A program made the position numbers and the translations under genes. A stretch of DNA of 64,000 nucleotides from Pseudomonas putida (GTDB lineage: Bacteria; Pseudomonadota; Gammaproteobacteria; Pseudomonadales; Pseudomonadaceae): the NCBI RefSeq assembly GCF_028682175.1, contig NZ_JANHKS010000007.1, positions 1-64,000 of the forward strand. The letters run 5' to 3'. This document shows, in pieces, positions 20,492 through 30,041 of this stretch. How positions within the stretch are numbered: position 1 is the stretch's first letter; every line of letters starts with the position of its first letter. A model generated the notes under the pieces. The model ran no database searches, was not told the DNA's origin, and worked only from the letters and a program-made list of their open reading frames with translations.

Positions 20492-20576
20492 GAGTGAGCT
20501 TGCTCGCGATGACGGTGTGTCAGCCCCTGATCCTTTTGCTGACGAAACGTTATCGCGAGCAAGCTCACTCCTACAG
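20487..20576. repeat. REP doublet (TGTAGGAGTGAGCTTGCTCGCGAT type)
   Basis: Two inverted copies of TGTAGGAGTGAGCTTGCTCG around ~40 bases. The left copy begins within the last codons of queG and supplies its stop. The right arm ends 33 bases before the 3' end of the convergent orn gene. Confidence 0.9.
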
Positions 20577-20608
20577 GACCGTGGTGTAAGCAGCAATTAT
20601 GGTGCAGC

Positions 20609-21145
20609 TCAAACCTTGATGAAATGCTCGCGATAGAAACGCAGCTCGGCGATGGATTCGCGGATGTCGTCCAGCGCCAGGTGGGTGCTGCCCTTCTTGA
20701 ACTTCAGCTCAGGCGACCAGCGGGCGGCCAGTTCCTTGAGGGTCGAGACGTCCAGGTTGCGGTAGTGGAAGTAGTTTTCCAGGGTCGGCATGCGTTTATA
20801 AAGGAAGCGGCGATCCTGGCAGATGCTGTTGCCGCAGATCGGCGAGCTGCGCTCCGGGACCCACTGCTTGATGAACTCCAGGGTCATGGCTTCCGCCTCG
20901 GCGGTGGAGATCTTGCTCTCGCGCACGCGCTGGGTCAGGCCCGAGCCGCCATGCTGGCGGGTGTTCCACTCGTCCATGCCGTTGAGCAGTTCATCGCTCT
21001 GGTGCACGGCAATCACCGGGCCTTCGGCCAGCGTGTTCAGCTCGCTGTCGGTGATGATGGTTGCCATTTCGATGATGACGTCGTTATCAGGGTCCAGACC
21101 TGTCATTTCCAGGTCGATCCAGATCAGGTTCTGCTTGTTCTGCAT
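20609..21145 (-). CDS. orn: Oligoribonuclease
   Basis: DEDDh-family 3'-5' exonuclease that finishes RNA decay by hydrolysing di- to short oligoribonucleotides; in Pseudomonas it also clears pGpG from c-di-GMP breakdown. The 178 residues contain Exo [10 protein letters not shown], Exo II around [12 protein letters not shown], and Exo [11 protein letters not shown] with the His. I start at the ATG with AGGAG seven bases upstream; a longer frame adds 25 residues with no family similarity. It diverges from rsgA across a ~110-base gap. Confidence 0.97.
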   Translation of the reverse strand: MQNKQNLIWIDLEMTGLDPDNDVIIEMATIITDSELNTLAEGPVIAVHQSDELLNGMDEWNTRQHGGSGLTQRVRESKISTAEAEAMTLEFIKQWVPERSSPICGNSICQDRRFLYKRMPTLENYFHYRNLDVSTLKELAARWSPELKFKKGSTHLALDDIRESIAELRFYREHFIKV

Positions 21146-21257
21146 ATGTCGGCTCCTACGCTTAGGCGCGCAGTTTAGCTCAGGCGGGCGTGCTAGACTC
21201 CCGGCGTTTTCATCATTCATCAGCTTTACGCGTCATAAAATGGATCACTGAGCACCC

Positions 21258-22289
21258 ATGGCCAAACGCCAACTCAATCGCCGCCAGAACTGGCGCATCG
21301 AAAAGATTCAGGGCGAACGCGCAGCCCGCGCCGCCAAACGTGAATCGCAAGCCTTGGAAACGCTGGAAGGCGGCGATCTGGGACCCGAACAAACGGGCCT
21401 GGTGATCGCGCACTTCGGCGTGCAGGTGGAAGTCGAGGCGCAGGACGGCGAGCTGAGCGGGCAGGTGTTCCGTTGCCACCTGCGCGCCAACCTGCCAGCG
21501 CTGGTCACCGGCGACAAGGTCGTGTGGCGTGCGGGCAACCAGGGCATTGGCGTGATCGTCGCGCAACTGCCGCGCAGCACCGAACTGTGCCGCCCGGATT
21601 CCCGCGGCCAGCTGAAACCCGTGGCGGCGAACGTCGATTTGATCGTGATTGTGTTCGCCCCGGCCCCCGAGCCCCACGCCAACCTGATCGACCGCTATCT
21701 GGTGGCCGCCGAGCACGCCGGGATTCGCCCGCTGCTGTTGCTCAACAAGTACGACCTCATCAACGAGCAGAACGCCCCGGCGCTCAATGCGTTGCTGGCG
21801 GTCTACCGCACCTTGGGCTACCCGGTGCTGGAAGTCTCGGCGCACCACGGCAACGGCATGCAGCAACTGCAGGACCAACTGGACAGCCACATCAGCGTGT
21901 TCGTCGGCCAGTCCGGCGTGGGCAAGTCCTCGCTGGTCAACAGCCTGCTGCCGGAAGTAGGAACTCGGGTCGGGCCGCTGTCGGAATATTCCGGCCAGGG
22001 CACCCACACCACCACCACCGCGCGGCTGTTCCACTTCCCCCGCGGCGGCGATCTGATCGACTCCCCCGGCATCCGGGAATTCGGCCTGGGCCATGTGAGC
22101 CGCGCCGATGTCGAGGCGGGCTTCATCGAATTCAACGACCTGCTCGGCCGCTGCCGCTTCCGCGACTGCAAGCACGACCGCGAACCGGGCTGCGCGCTGC
22201 TCAAGGCCCTGGAAGACGGCCGCGTGCAGCAGCAGCGGATGAACAGCTATCGCTCGATCATCGCCAGCCTTCCTGAAGACAGCTACTAA
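21258..22289 (+). CDS. rsgA: Ribosome small-subunit GTPase RsgA
   Basis: Circularly permuted GTPase that checks late 30S maturation. The 343 residues have an N-terminal OB fold, then permuted motifs in the order G4 NKYD, G1 GQSGVGKSS and G3 DSPG, and a C-terminal zinc finger [14 protein letters not shown] (C-x4-C-x-H-x5-C). The start is the ATG opening [18 protein letters not shown]; the ribosome site (TGAG) is weak. A REP doublet follows the stop, then a bidirectional terminator shared with motB. Confidence 0.97.
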   Translation: MAKRQLNRRQNWRIEKIQGERAARAAKRESQALETLEGGDLGPEQTGLVIAHFGVQVEVEAQDGELSGQVFRCHLRANLPALVTGDKVVWRAGNQGIGVIVAQLPRSTELCRPDSRGQLKPVAANVDLIVIVFAPAPEPHANLIDRYLVAAEHAGIRPLLLLNKYDLINEQNAPALNALLAVYRTLGYPVLEVSAHHGNGMQQLQDQLDSHISVFVGQSGVGKSSLVNSLLPEVGTRVGPLSEYSGQGTHTTTTARLFHFPRGGDLIDSPGIREFGLGHVSRADVEAGFIEFNDLLGRCRFRDCKHDREPGCALLKALEDGRVQQQRMNSYRSIIASLPEDSY

Positions 22290-22292
22290 CCC

Positions 22293-22381
22293 GTAGCAGC
22301 ACGGCTTGCCGGCGGGGGCGGCGTGTCAGGCGACACAACTGTGACTGACCCACCGCTCCCGCTGGCAAGCCATGCTGCTAC
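22293..22381. repeat. REP doublet (GTAGCAGCACGGCTTGCC type)
   Basis: Arms GTAGCAGCACGGCTTGCCGG and GCTGGCAAGCCATGCTGCTAC; the right arm carries two substitutions relative to the other copies. It begins three bases after the rsgA stop. Confidence 0.88.
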
Positions 22382-22402
22382 GGACCGCGGTACCGCAGAA
22401 AC

Positions 22403-22431
22403 AAAAACGCCGCGATCATCGCGGCGTTTTT
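22403..22431. terminator. Bidirectional terminator between rsgA and motB
   Basis: AAAAACGCCGCGAT-C-ATCGCGGCGTTTTT: a symmetric stem with A tract on one side and T tract on the other, so it can stop both converging transcripts. Confidence 0.92.
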
Positions 22432-22444
22432 GTCAGAACCTGTT

Positions 22445-23464
22445 TCAGTTCTTGGTTTCGTCGATCTTCAACTGCCCCTGATCGAAGATATTCAGCTTCT
22501 GCCGGATCTCGTGGGGCTGGGCGTAAGCCTGCGGATCCACGGGGGCCGGGCTGTTCGACGCGCCTGGCTGGGCAGCCGGAGCAGGTGCCGGGCCGGTCTT
22601 CGGCGCTTCCCCTGCGTTCTGGTCGCCTTCGATACGCGCCTGGGCCTTTTTGGTCAGCACGGTGATGTCGATGCGGCGGTTGATCGGGTTGTTCGGGTTG
22701 TCCTTGTCATACAGCGAAGACGAGGCAAAGCCGACCACGCGAGCCACCTGCCCGTCCGGATAGCCACCTGCCGTCAATGCACGGCGCGCTGCGTTGGCGC
22801 GGTTGGCCGACAGCTCCCAGTTGCCGAATCCGTTGTTGCCCACGTAAGGCGTGGCATCGGTATGGCCGCTGACGCTCACCTTGTTCGGCACCGTCTTGAT
22901 GGTGTCGGCCATGGCCAGCAGGATGTCTTCGAAATACGGCTTCAGGCGTGCACTGCCGATGTCGAACATCGGGCGGTTCTCCGCGTCCATGATCTGGATG
23001 CGCAGGCCGTCCTGGGTGATCTCGAACAGGATCTGGTCCTTGAACTTCGCCAGTTGCGGGTTCTCGTTGACCTTGGTCTGCAGCTCTTGCAGCAGCATCT
23101 CCAGACGCTCTTGCTCGACCTGTTCGGCCGCCGCCTCTTCCTTGTCGGCATCCACGGGCACCTTGTCCGGCGCAGGAGTGGATTTGACTTCAGGGTTGAG
23201 GGTCTGGTCCGGCGACATTTCGGGCGAACCGCCCAGGTCGATGACGTAGGGCGAGCCGCTGTCGGAGAAACCGACCGGGTCCTTGAAGTAACCGGCGATG
23301 GCGATCAACTGCTCAGGCGTTGCCGAGGACATCAGCCACAGCACCAGGAAGAACGCCATCATTGCCGTCGCGAAGTCGGCAAAGGCGATTTTCCAGGCAC
23401 CACCGTGGTGCCCTCCGCCAAAGCGCTTGACGCGCTTTACGATAATCGGCTGATTATTTTCCAT
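22445..23464 (-). CDS. motB: Flagellar motor stator protein MotB
   Basis: Peptidoglycan-anchoring stator subunit forming the proton channel with MotA. The 339 residues have one N-terminal membrane helix (about 27-46) preceded by WKIAFADFATAMM, with the proton-accepting Asp30, a plug/linker region rich in Pro/Glu (about 80-125), and an OmpA-like peptidoglycan-binding domain (about 155-305; SVSGHTDATPY, NWELSANRANAARRAL, NRRIDI). The Pro/Ala-rich C-terminal tail is variable. It follows motA by three bases. Confidence 0.97.
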   Translation of the reverse strand: MENNQPIIVKRVKRFGGGHHGGAWKIAFADFATAMMAFFLVLWLMSSATPEQLIAIAGYFKDPVGFSDSGSPYVIDLGGSPEMSPDQTLNPEVKSTPAPDKVPVDADKEEAAAEQVEQERLEMLLQELQTKVNENPQLAKFKDQILFEITQDGLRIQIMDAENRPMFDIGSARLKPYFEDILLAMADTIKTVPNKVSVSGHTDATPYVGNNGFGNWELSANRANAARRALTAGGYPDGQVARVVGFASSSLYDKDNPNNPINRRIDITVLTKKAQARIEGDQNAGEAPKTGPAPAPAAQPGASNSPAPVDPQAYAQPHEIRQKLNIFDQGQLKIDETKN

Positions 23465-23467
23465 GGA

Positions 23468-24319
23468 TCAACGACCGCGAACAGCTTGTTCCAGCTCGCT
23501 GAAGCTGGGGCGATGCGCTGGATACAGGACCTTGCGGCCGAATTCGACGGCCAGTGAAGGCGGAACGCCCGAGGCCGAAGCCACCAGGGAGGCCTTGATC
23601 GACTCGAACACGTTCATCTCTTCCTTGGCATCGTGGGCCAGGCACTGAGCCAGCGGGCCGAAGAAGCCGTAGGCCGCGAGGATACCGAAGAAGGTACCGA
23701 CCAGTGCCGCACCTACGTGCATACCGATCGCGGCCTTGTCACCGGAACCCAGGGACGCCATGGTCACCACGATACCCAGTACCGCCGCGACGATACCGAA
23801 ACCGGGCATGCCGTCGGCCACGCCGGTCACGGCATGGGAGGGGTGTTCCAGCTCTTCCTTCATGCTCAGCAGTTCCATGTCGAACAGGCCTTCGAGCTCG
23901 TGGGGAGCCATGTTGCCGGACGACATGATGCGCAGGTAATCGCAGATGAAGGCGATCATGCGGGTGTCTTTGAGCACGCTTGGGTATTTGGCGAAGATCG
24001 GGCTGTTTTCCGGTTCTTCGATGTCACCCTCGATGGCCATCATGCCTTCACGACGGCTCTTGTTGAGGATCTCGTAGATCAGGCCCAGCACTTCCAGATA
24101 GAAAGCATGGGTAAACCGCGAGCCGAACATCTTCACGGATTTCTTGATCACGTGCATGGTCATGTAGCCCGGGTTCGCCTGCAAGAATGCGCCGAACGCC
24201 GCACCGCCGATGATCAGCACCTCGAAAGGCTGGATCAACGCAGCGATTTGACCATGGGAGAGTACGTAGCCGCCGAGGACGCTCGCGAAAACGACGATGA
24301 TGCCGATAATTTTTGCCAT
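23468..24319 (-). CDS. motA: Flagellar motor stator protein MotA
   Basis: Four-helix stator subunit that turns proton flow into torque. The 283 residues show TM1-TM2 at the N-terminus (IIGIIVVFASVLGGYVL; FEVLIIGGAAFGAFLQ), a cytoplasmic loop with the charged segment YEILNKSRREGMMAIEGDIE that contacts FliG, and TM3-TM4 near 170-220 (PGFGIVAAVLGIVVTM; GTFFGILAAYGFFGP). A FliA-type promoter lies 70 bases upstream. Pseudomonas typically has a second stator (MotCD) elsewhere. Confidence 0.97.
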   Translation of the reverse strand: MAKIIGIIVVFASVLGGYVLSHGQIAALIQPFEVLIIGGAAFGAFLQANPGYMTMHVIKKSVKMFGSRFTHAFYLEVLGLIYEILNKSRREGMMAIEGDIEEPENSPIFAKYPSVLKDTRMIAFICDYLRIMSSGNMAPHELEGLFDMELLSMKEELEHPSHAVTGVADGMPGFGIVAAVLGIVVTMASLGSGDKAAIGMHVGAALVGTFFGILAAYGFFGPLAQCLAHDAKEEMNVFESIKASLVASASGVPPSLAVEFGRKVLYPAHRPSFSELEQAVRGR

Positions 24320-24388
24320 AGGTAGAAAATACTTACTGAGTCGGGTTCATGGTCATTGTGCGAGAAGCGCTCAAAACTCTTGTTCTCC

Positions 24389-24415
24389 TTATCGGCACGA
24401 GTGCGCGAGACTATA
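24389..24415 (-). promoter_or_regulatory. Sigma-28 (FliA) promoter of motAB
   Basis: The minus strand reads TATAGTCT, 11 bases (CGCGCACTCGT), then GCCGATAA. The flagellar sigma consensus is TAAAGTTT-N11-GCCGATAA: the -10 matches 8 of 8 and the -35 6 of 8 with exact spacing. On the plus strand the same bases contain TTATCG-N17-TATAGT, a possible promoter for the divergent HDOD gene. Confidence 0.75.
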
Positions 24416-24530
24416 GTCAAATCAGGCGAAAATCCTGTCTGGCGTCTGGCTCGGGCACAGCAGCGCGAAGGCCAGCATGATGCCAGCATTCGACGCCGAT
24501 CAAAACCTCCCAGCCGTATGGGTCTTGTGA

Positions 24531-26066
24531 ATGCAATCAGAAAAAGCTTCGACGCTCCCCGTTCCGCAAACGGTCGATACCTGGCTCACTCAACTCGATA
24601 GCATTGCCCTGCCCGTCCCGGCGGTGGCATACGCCAAGGTCCAGGCCGCGCTGAACGACAGCCGCAAGTCCCTGCGTGACATTGCCGACCTGATGCAGGA
24701 CAGCCCCGCCCTGGTGCTCAGCGTCCTGCGCGAAGCCAACCTGCACAGCAGCGGCCTGGCCGAGCCTGCGGAAAGCCTGGAAGTGGCGCTGAACCGGCTG
24801 GGCCTGGCGCGCACCGGCACTCTGCTTGCGCGCCTGCCGAGCGTGGAGCTGCAACGCATCCCGGTGGCATTGCGTCAGTTGCAATTGATCAGCCAGCACG
24901 CCACCCAGCAGGCTTACGGCTTGTTCGCCAATCAACTGGCGCGGCTGTGGCAGGACATCCACCTGGGCAGCCTGCTGTTCCTGGCGCCGCTGTGGCCCAT
25001 GGCGCTGGCGCATCCCAAGCTGCTGGAAGAGTGGGAGCTGCGGGTTATCCACAAGGGCGAATGCGCCAAACGCGTCGAAAAGGCCTTGTTTGGCGTACGC
25101 TTGCTGGACGTCTGCCAGGCGCTGGCCGAGCGCTGGCGGCTGCCGGTCTGGGTCACTCAGGGTTACAACCTGCTGATGAACGAGCAGCGCAACCTGGTCA
25201 AGGTGTTGCGCATCGCCCATGAGAACGCCGAACCCCTCAAACAGCAGCAGGCGCTGGACGCCGACCTGCTGCTGCGCCGCTGGCTCAACCAGCCGGCCAA
25301 CACCATTCTGCTGGCCAACGGGCTGGCGCTGTCCGCGCAACAGGCCTGGGACACGCCGCACAATTTGCGCTGGCAATTGCTCACCAGCCTGTACCTGCAA
25401 CAGCCATTGATGGAATTGCAGCAGCAAGTGCACCAGAACGCCGCCGCCAGCGCCCGCCAGCACGCAGCGCCGGGGGTGTGGCATCCGGCCGAAGCCTTGC
25501 TCTGGCCGTGGGACACGCGCCGGGTGCACAAGGGCCCGCTGCCCGCCCCGCCGCCATCGGCCGAAGCGTTGCAGGTGTGGCGCAAGCATTGCGGCGACCT
25601 GCTCAAGGAACCGAGCGCCTTCGCCAACGCCATGCACCTGACCCTCTGCGCCCGTGACGCACTGGTGGCTTCAGGCATGCAGCGCGTGTTGCTGCTGATG
25701 CTCGATCGCAAGAGTGACAGCCTGCGGGTGCACCAGATTGCGGGTGTGGATAAATCCGCCGCAGCGCTGCTGATTCCCTACAAGGAAAGCACCGTGCTGC
25801 AACGGCTTCTGGCCCAGGCCACCCAACTGCGCCTGACGCCGGGCAACAACGCGCAGTTCTCGGCCCTGCTGCCCGCGCAACTGCGAAACCTGTTCAGCGG
25901 CGAAAACCTGCTGATCCGCTCACTGGCCAGCAATGGCCGGGTGCTGATGCTGGTCGCGGCGGATCAGGGCGGCGGGCCGTTCTCTGAAGTCACGGTTCAG
26001 GCCTTTGGTAAAACGGGGCAATGTATCGAGAAGGCGCTGAGCACCTTTAGCCAACGCAATGGCTGA
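24531..26066 (+). CDS. HDOD domain-containing protein
   Basis: The HDOD domain (about 20-230) resembles HD-GYP/HD folds but typically lacks metal-binding His/Asp; here I see no HD pair in the expected place. Such proteins act as signalling scaffolds, often in motility and c-di-GMP networks. The middle (about 290-345) is Gln/Ala/Pro-rich, and the C-terminal ~140 residues (FANAMHLTLCARDALVASGM...RVLLLMLDRK) look like a degenerate GAF-type sensor. 511 residues. The divergent neighbour is motA, suggesting a motility link, which is inferred. The ribosome site upstream of the ATG is weak. Confidence 0.85.
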   Translation: MQSEKASTLPVPQTVDTWLTQLDSIALPVPAVAYAKVQAALNDSRKSLRDIADLMQDSPALVLSVLREANLHSSGLAEPAESLEVALNRLGLARTGTLLARLPSVELQRIPVALRQLQLISQHATQQAYGLFANQLARLWQDIHLGSLLFLAPLWPMALAHPKLLEEWELRVIHKGECAKRVEKALFGVRLLDVCQALAERWRLPVWVTQGYNLLMNEQRNLVKVLRIAHENAEPLKQQQALDADLLLRRWLNQPANTILLANGLALSAQQAWDTPHNLRWQLLTSLYLQQPLMELQQQVHQNAAASARQHAAPGVWHPAEALLWPWDTRRVHKGPLPAPPPSAEALQVWRKHCGDLLKEPSAFANAMHLTLCARDALVASGMQRVLLLMLDRKSDSLRVHQIAGVDKSAAALLIPYKESTVLQRLLAQATQLRLTPGNNAQFSALLPAQLRNLFSGENLLIRSLASNGRVLMLVAADQGGGPFSEVTVQAFGKTGQCIEKALSTFSQRNG

Positions 26067-26112
26067 CAGCTGAGCTACAATTCGCCTCTTTTTCGCGATC
26101 TGGAGACCTCAC

Positions 26113-26928
26113 ATGTCTGCCTTCTCAAGCTTGCCACTGGTGATCGAGCCCGCCGATCTGCAGGCACGCCTTGGTGCTTCAGAGCTGATCCTGGTCGACC
26201 TGACCAGCGCGGCCCGCTACGACGCCGGCCACATTCCCGGCGCGCGCTTCGTCGATCCCAAGCGCACGCAACTGGGCCAGCCGCCTGCTCCGGGCCTGTT
26301 ACCAACCCAGGCGCAGCTTGAAGCGCTGTTCGGCGAACTGGGCCACGACCCTGACGCGGTCTACGTGGCGTACGACGACGAAGGCGGCGGCTGGGCCGGG
26401 CGTTTCATCTGGCTGCTGGATGTCATCGGGCATTCGAAGTACCACTACCTGGATGGCGGGCTGCTGGCCTGGCAGGCAGAGAACTTGCCGCTTTCCACCG
26501 AAGTACCGGCATCTGCCGGCGGCCCGGTGGCGCTGACCCTGCACGATGAGCCCACCGCCACCCGCGAATACCTGCAAAGCCGCCTGGGCGCCGCCGACCT
26601 CGCGATCTGGGACGCCCGCGGCCCGCTGGAATATTCCGGCGAGAAGATGGTGGCAGCCCGGGGCGGCCACATCCCCGGCGCCGTGAACTTCGAGTGGACC
26701 GCCGGCATGGACAAGGCGCGCAGCCTGCGCATCCGCACCGATATGCCGCAAATTCTCGAAGAACTGGGCATCACCCCGGACAAGGAAGTGATCACCCATT
26801 GCCAGACACACCATCGCTCGGGTTTCACCTACCTGGTGGCCAAGGCGTTGGGCTACCCACGCATCAAGGGCTACGCCGGCTCGTGGGGCGAGTGGGGCAA
26901 CCACCCGGACACGCCGATCGAGAAGTGA
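26113..26928 (+). CDS. rhdA: Thiosulfate sulfurtransferase (tandem-domain rhodanese)
   Basis: Two rhodanese domains (about 10-125 and 150-268). The C-terminal one has the active loop CQTHHRS, the same unusual loop as Azotobacter vinelandii RhdA, rather than the CRxGx(R/T) loop of classical rhodaneses. The catalytic Cys carries persulfide sulfur. 271 residues, cytoplasmic. The ATG has GGAG eight bases upstream. It is followed 50 bases later by psd; whether they share a transcript is unclear. Confidence 0.93.
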   Translation: MSAFSSLPLVIEPADLQARLGASELILVDLTSAARYDAGHIPGARFVDPKRTQLGQPPAPGLLPTQAQLEALFGELGHDPDAVYVAYDDEGGGWAGRFIWLLDVIGHSKYHYLDGGLLAWQAENLPLSTEVPASAGGPVALTLHDEPTATREYLQSRLGAADLAIWDARGPLEYSGEKMVAARGGHIPGAVNFEWTAGMDKARSLRIRTDMPQILEELGITPDKEVITHCQTHHRSGFTYLVAKALGYPRIKGYAGSWGEWGNHPDTPIEK

Positions 26929-26978
26929 CACCTGCACATCGGCCTTCAACCCTTTTTTGAAACACTTTAGGATCCTTG

Positions 26979-27842
26979 ATGAAACAGCGTCTGTTTATTC
27001 TTTTCCAATACCTGCTGCCCCATCATCTGCTCTCGCGCCTGGCCGGCTGCGTCGCCGAATGCCGCGTGCGCTGGTTCAAGAATGCGTTCACCCAGTGGTT
27101 CGTGCGCCGCTATCAGGTCGACATGTCCCAGGCACTGGTTGAAGACGTCACCGCGTATCCGCACTTCAACGATTTCTTCACCCGCGCCCTGAAACCGGGC
27201 GCGCGCCCGCTGGACGAAACCCCCGGGGCGATCCTCTGCCCTGCCGACGGCGCGGTGAGCCAGTTGGGCCCGATCGAACATGGCCGCATCTTCCAGGCCA
27301 AGGGCCACAGCTTCAGCGCCCTGGAACTGCTGGGTGGTGATGCACGCCTGTCCGCGCCGTTCATGGGCGGCGAGTTCGCGACCATTTATCTGTCGCCGAA
27401 AGACTACCACCGCGTGCACATGCCGCTGGCTGGCACCCTGCGCGAGATGGTCTACGTGCCGGGCCGCCTGTTCTCGGTCAACCAGACCACCGCTGAAAAC
27501 GTCCCTGAACTGTTCGCCCGCAACGAACGCGTCGTTTGCCTGTTCGATACCGAGCGTGGCCCGATGGCCGTGGTGCTGGTGGGTGCGATGATCGTCGCTT
27601 CCATCGAAACCGTGTGGGCGGGCCTGGTCACGCCACCCAAGCGTGAACTCAAGACTTTCCGCTACGACGAAGCCGCGCGCGCCCCGATTCATCTGGAGAA
27701 AGGCGCCGAGCTTGGCCGCTTCAAACTGGGTTCGACTGCCATCGTGCTGTTCGGCCCTGATCAGGTGAAATGGGCGCAGACCCTGGCGGCAGGATCGCCA
27801 ACGCAAATGGGCCAGTTGCTGGCCGTCCCCGCTCAGGCCTGA
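26979..27842 (+). CDS. psd: Phosphatidylserine decarboxylase proenzyme
   Basis: Inner-membrane enzyme making phosphatidylethanolamine. It is made as a proenzyme that cleaves itself at Gly-Ser in the LGST motif ([11 protein letters not shown] near residue 250) to form a pyruvoyl group on the small alpha chain. The catalytic Asp (CPADGAVS) and His ([14 protein letters not shown]) of the self-cleavage triad are present. 287 residues from the ATG; a TTG directly before it was rejected because AGGA stands seven bases before the ATG. Confidence 0.97.
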   Translation: MKQRLFILFQYLLPHHLLSRLAGCVAECRVRWFKNAFTQWFVRRYQVDMSQALVEDVTAYPHFNDFFTRALKPGARPLDETPGAILCPADGAVSQLGPIEHGRIFQAKGHSFSALELLGGDARLSAPFMGGEFATIYLSPKDYHRVHMPLAGTLREMVYVPGRLFSVNQTTAENVPELFARNERVVCLFDTERGPMAVVLVGAMIVASIETVWAGLVTPPKRELKTFRYDEAARAPIHLEKGAELGRFKLGSTAIVLFGPDQVKWAQTLAAGSPTQMGQLLAVPAQA

Positions 27843-28125
27843 TTATTGCCTGACAAATCCTGACACGCTTTTGTTGACGGTCCCGTATCCCCGGATACGG
27901 TCCGCCATGGGCGGTCATGAAGCCGAAGTATCACGGACGATACAATGTCATTTTGATATTAGGACTGTTCTGAAATACCGATGATGGTAAAGTCACTTAT
28001 CGGTGTTGTAGGAAATTTCGCTTCCAATTGACGTAAACTTGCTCGTTTCGCTCGGCCTGCGCACCTTTATCCACGCAGTTTCCTGCAGCCTTTCGAGCCA
28101 GTAGCTTTTGGAGTTTGTTTGTCAC
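27843..28125. other. Intergenic region without a recognised gene
   Basis: AT-richer than its neighbours. It contains a GC hairpin (CCGTATCC / GGATACGG, near 27884-27901) that may end psd transcripts, although no T tract follows. TACAAT near 27941 could be a -10 box, but no convincing -35 accompanies it. I see no small ORF with a ribosome site. Confidence 0.5.
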
Positions 28126-29916
28126 ATGAGTAATTTGAGCCTCCCACTGTTGTTGCGCGCACCTGTGCCGACGCAGTCGAGCCTGTCGTTCTGTGACGCG
28201 ACGCCCAAAGACCTGAAACGCTGGATCGCCACGCTTCCCAAAGCCAACCTCGGCGAAATGGCCCGCCAGCTCTACCAGGGCCTGGGCGAGCTGAACCAGT
28301 TGCTCACCCCCAGCGACAACCGCCTGCAGTTGCTCGAATTGCTGCGCCCGGAAGTTTTTTTCGTGTGCAAGCACCTTGAGCGGCACTTTCTGAACCAGTC
28401 GGTGGTGCTCGAAGAGCGCCCGCGCAAGGTCGCGAACCTGTGTCAGGCCCTGCAAAACCATCTGGCCATCGGCTACAAACAGATCATCGCCAAGGTGGCA
28501 CCCAGGCTCACCCGGGATCGCATCACCCTGCTGACAACCGCGCTGCAACGGGCAATGCATTGCCTCAACGGCCCGCTGATCCGCGCCAACCAGCTGTATT
28601 GCCCGGTGCAGGACGGCCTGTGGCTGGAGCTGCACCTGATCTACCAGATCGCCCGGCAGCATCAACTGCATAATATCCCCGTTGCTGACAGCCAGGCACA
28701 CCACACTCGCACGCTGACGGTGGAACAGACCTACACCGTGGCGCTGTTGATGGGCTGCTCACGTTGCAACCAGATGCGCCAGCACAACATCGGCAAGCTG
28801 GCCGATGCGCTGGACGCCTGGAGTTCCATGGTCACCCTCCAGCAGCCGGTGGACGACACCAGCCTCTATGCAGTGGCCCACGGCACCGACACTGCGCCGC
28901 GCTACACCTCGCTGTACACCGAGGATCAGCGCGCCAGCCTGCTGGGCATCAACCCCCGCGCCCTGTCCGCCGCCTTGCAGCGCTACATCGACACGCCCAT
29001 CGAGCAGCGTTCGCAGTCTTATCTGCACGTGCCCCCGGGCCTGTCGATCGATGTTTTGCAGCATCTTGCGGCCGCATGGGGCGATGTGTCCGAGCGCGCC
29101 TTCCAGCGCATGCCGGGCCAGGGCACCCTGACCGTCTGCGTCGGCATGAGCGCCCTGCACTATTTCGTTGGCGGGCAGCAGAGCTTCAGCGACCTGCTGC
29201 TGGTGCCGGCCGTGACCGTCAGCAAGGTCGCCGAATACACCCTCGAACCGCTCGTACCGGAAAAGCATGACCCTTGGGCGCAGTCGATCGAGGTGCAGCG
29301 CAAGGGCACATCGACCACCATGCTGCCGTTCGAAGAAATCGAATACCAGCGTGACGAAGCCGACGGCGGCGCCCCCGCTTCCGACGCCCAGAAAGGCTTT
29401 CCCAGCTACAGCCTGAACATCGTCAATCACAGCCCCGGCGGTTACTGTCTGGCGTGGCCCAAGGACGTGCCTGACCAGTTGCAGGCCGGGGAGGTGATCG
29501 GAATTCAGGACCACGGCCATGGCTGGAGCATCGCGGTCGTGCGCTGGGTGCGCCAGGTGCGCAGCGGTGGCACGCAGATGGGAGTCGAGCTGATTGCGCC
29601 CTTTGCCCAGGCCTGTGGCATGCAATTGCTGCGTGGCGAACAGAGCAGCCAGTACCTGCGAGCGCTGCTGTTGCCCGAGGTACGGGCCATCGACGTGCCA
29701 GCGACCGTGGTCGCCCCGCGCCTGCCCTTCGAGGACGGCAGCAAGGTGATGATCAACACCACCGGCGACGAGCGCCGCGCCACCTTGAGCAATCGTCGGG
29801 CGACGACCGGCAGCTACAACCAGTTCGAATATCAGATCCTGGAAGCACCGAAGAAACCCGCCCCGGGCAGCGAAGTGCCAGAGCAGGAATTCGATTCGTT
29901 GTGGACGGTGTTGTAA
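28126..29916 (+). CDS. PilZ-like C-terminal domain protein (PA4958-type)
   Basis: A 596-residue soluble protein conserved in Pseudomonas next to psd and serB. The N-terminal ~390 residues are mostly helical and match no enzyme I recognise (WIATLPKANLGEMARQLYQGLGELN; LLGINPRALSAALQRYID). The C-terminal ~170 residues look PilZ-like: YSLNIVNHSPGGYCLAW carries an N-x-S-x-x-G element at 434-439 in a beta-rich context, but the RxxxR that binds c-di-GMP is not visible upstream. By memory of P. aeruginosa, fimX lies between this gene and serB there; here serB follows directly after a REP. Some databases label the family a molecular chaperone; I see no support for that. Confidence 0.75.
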   Translation: MSNLSLPLLLRAPVPTQSSLSFCDATPKDLKRWIATLPKANLGEMARQLYQGLGELNQLLTPSDNRLQLLELLRPEVFFVCKHLERHFLNQSVVLEERPRKVANLCQALQNHLAIGYKQIIAKVAPRLTRDRITLLTTALQRAMHCLNGPLIRANQLYCPVQDGLWLELHLIYQIARQHQLHNIPVADSQAHHTRTLTVEQTYTVALLMGCSRCNQMRQHNIGKLADALDAWSSMVTLQQPVDDTSLYAVAHGTDTAPRYTSLYTEDQRASLLGINPRALSAALQRYIDTPIEQRSQSYLHVPPGLSIDVLQHLAAAWGDVSERAFQRMPGQGTLTVCVGMSALHYFVGGQQSFSDLLLVPAVTVSKVAEYTLEPLVPEKHDPWAQSIEVQRKGTSTTMLPFEEIEYQRDEADGGAPASDAQKGFPSYSLNIVNHSPGGYCLAWPKDVPDQLQAGEVIGIQDHGHGWSIAVVRWVRQVRSGGTQMGVELIAPFAQACGMQLLRGEQSSQYLRALLLPEVRAIDVPATVVAPRLPFEDGSKVMINTTGDERRATLSNRRATTGSYNQFEYQILEAPKKPAPGSEVPEQEFDSLWTVL

Positions 29917-29933
29917 GGCATTCTGATTTCGAC

Positions 29934-30027
29934 CTGTGGGAGCGAGCTTGCTCGCGAAGGGGCCGGTACATCCAACAGATCTTCATCGGATGAGCGTCAG
30001 CATTCGCGAGCAAGCTCGCTCCCACAG
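29934..30027. repeat. REP doublet (CTGTGGGAGCGAGCTTGCTCGCGA type)
   Basis: Inverted arms CTGTGGGAGCGAGCTTGCTC and complement around ~45 bases, filling the gap between the convergent 3' ends of the PilZ-like gene and serB. Confidence 0.9.
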
Positions 30028-30041
30028 AAGTTACAACGTCT

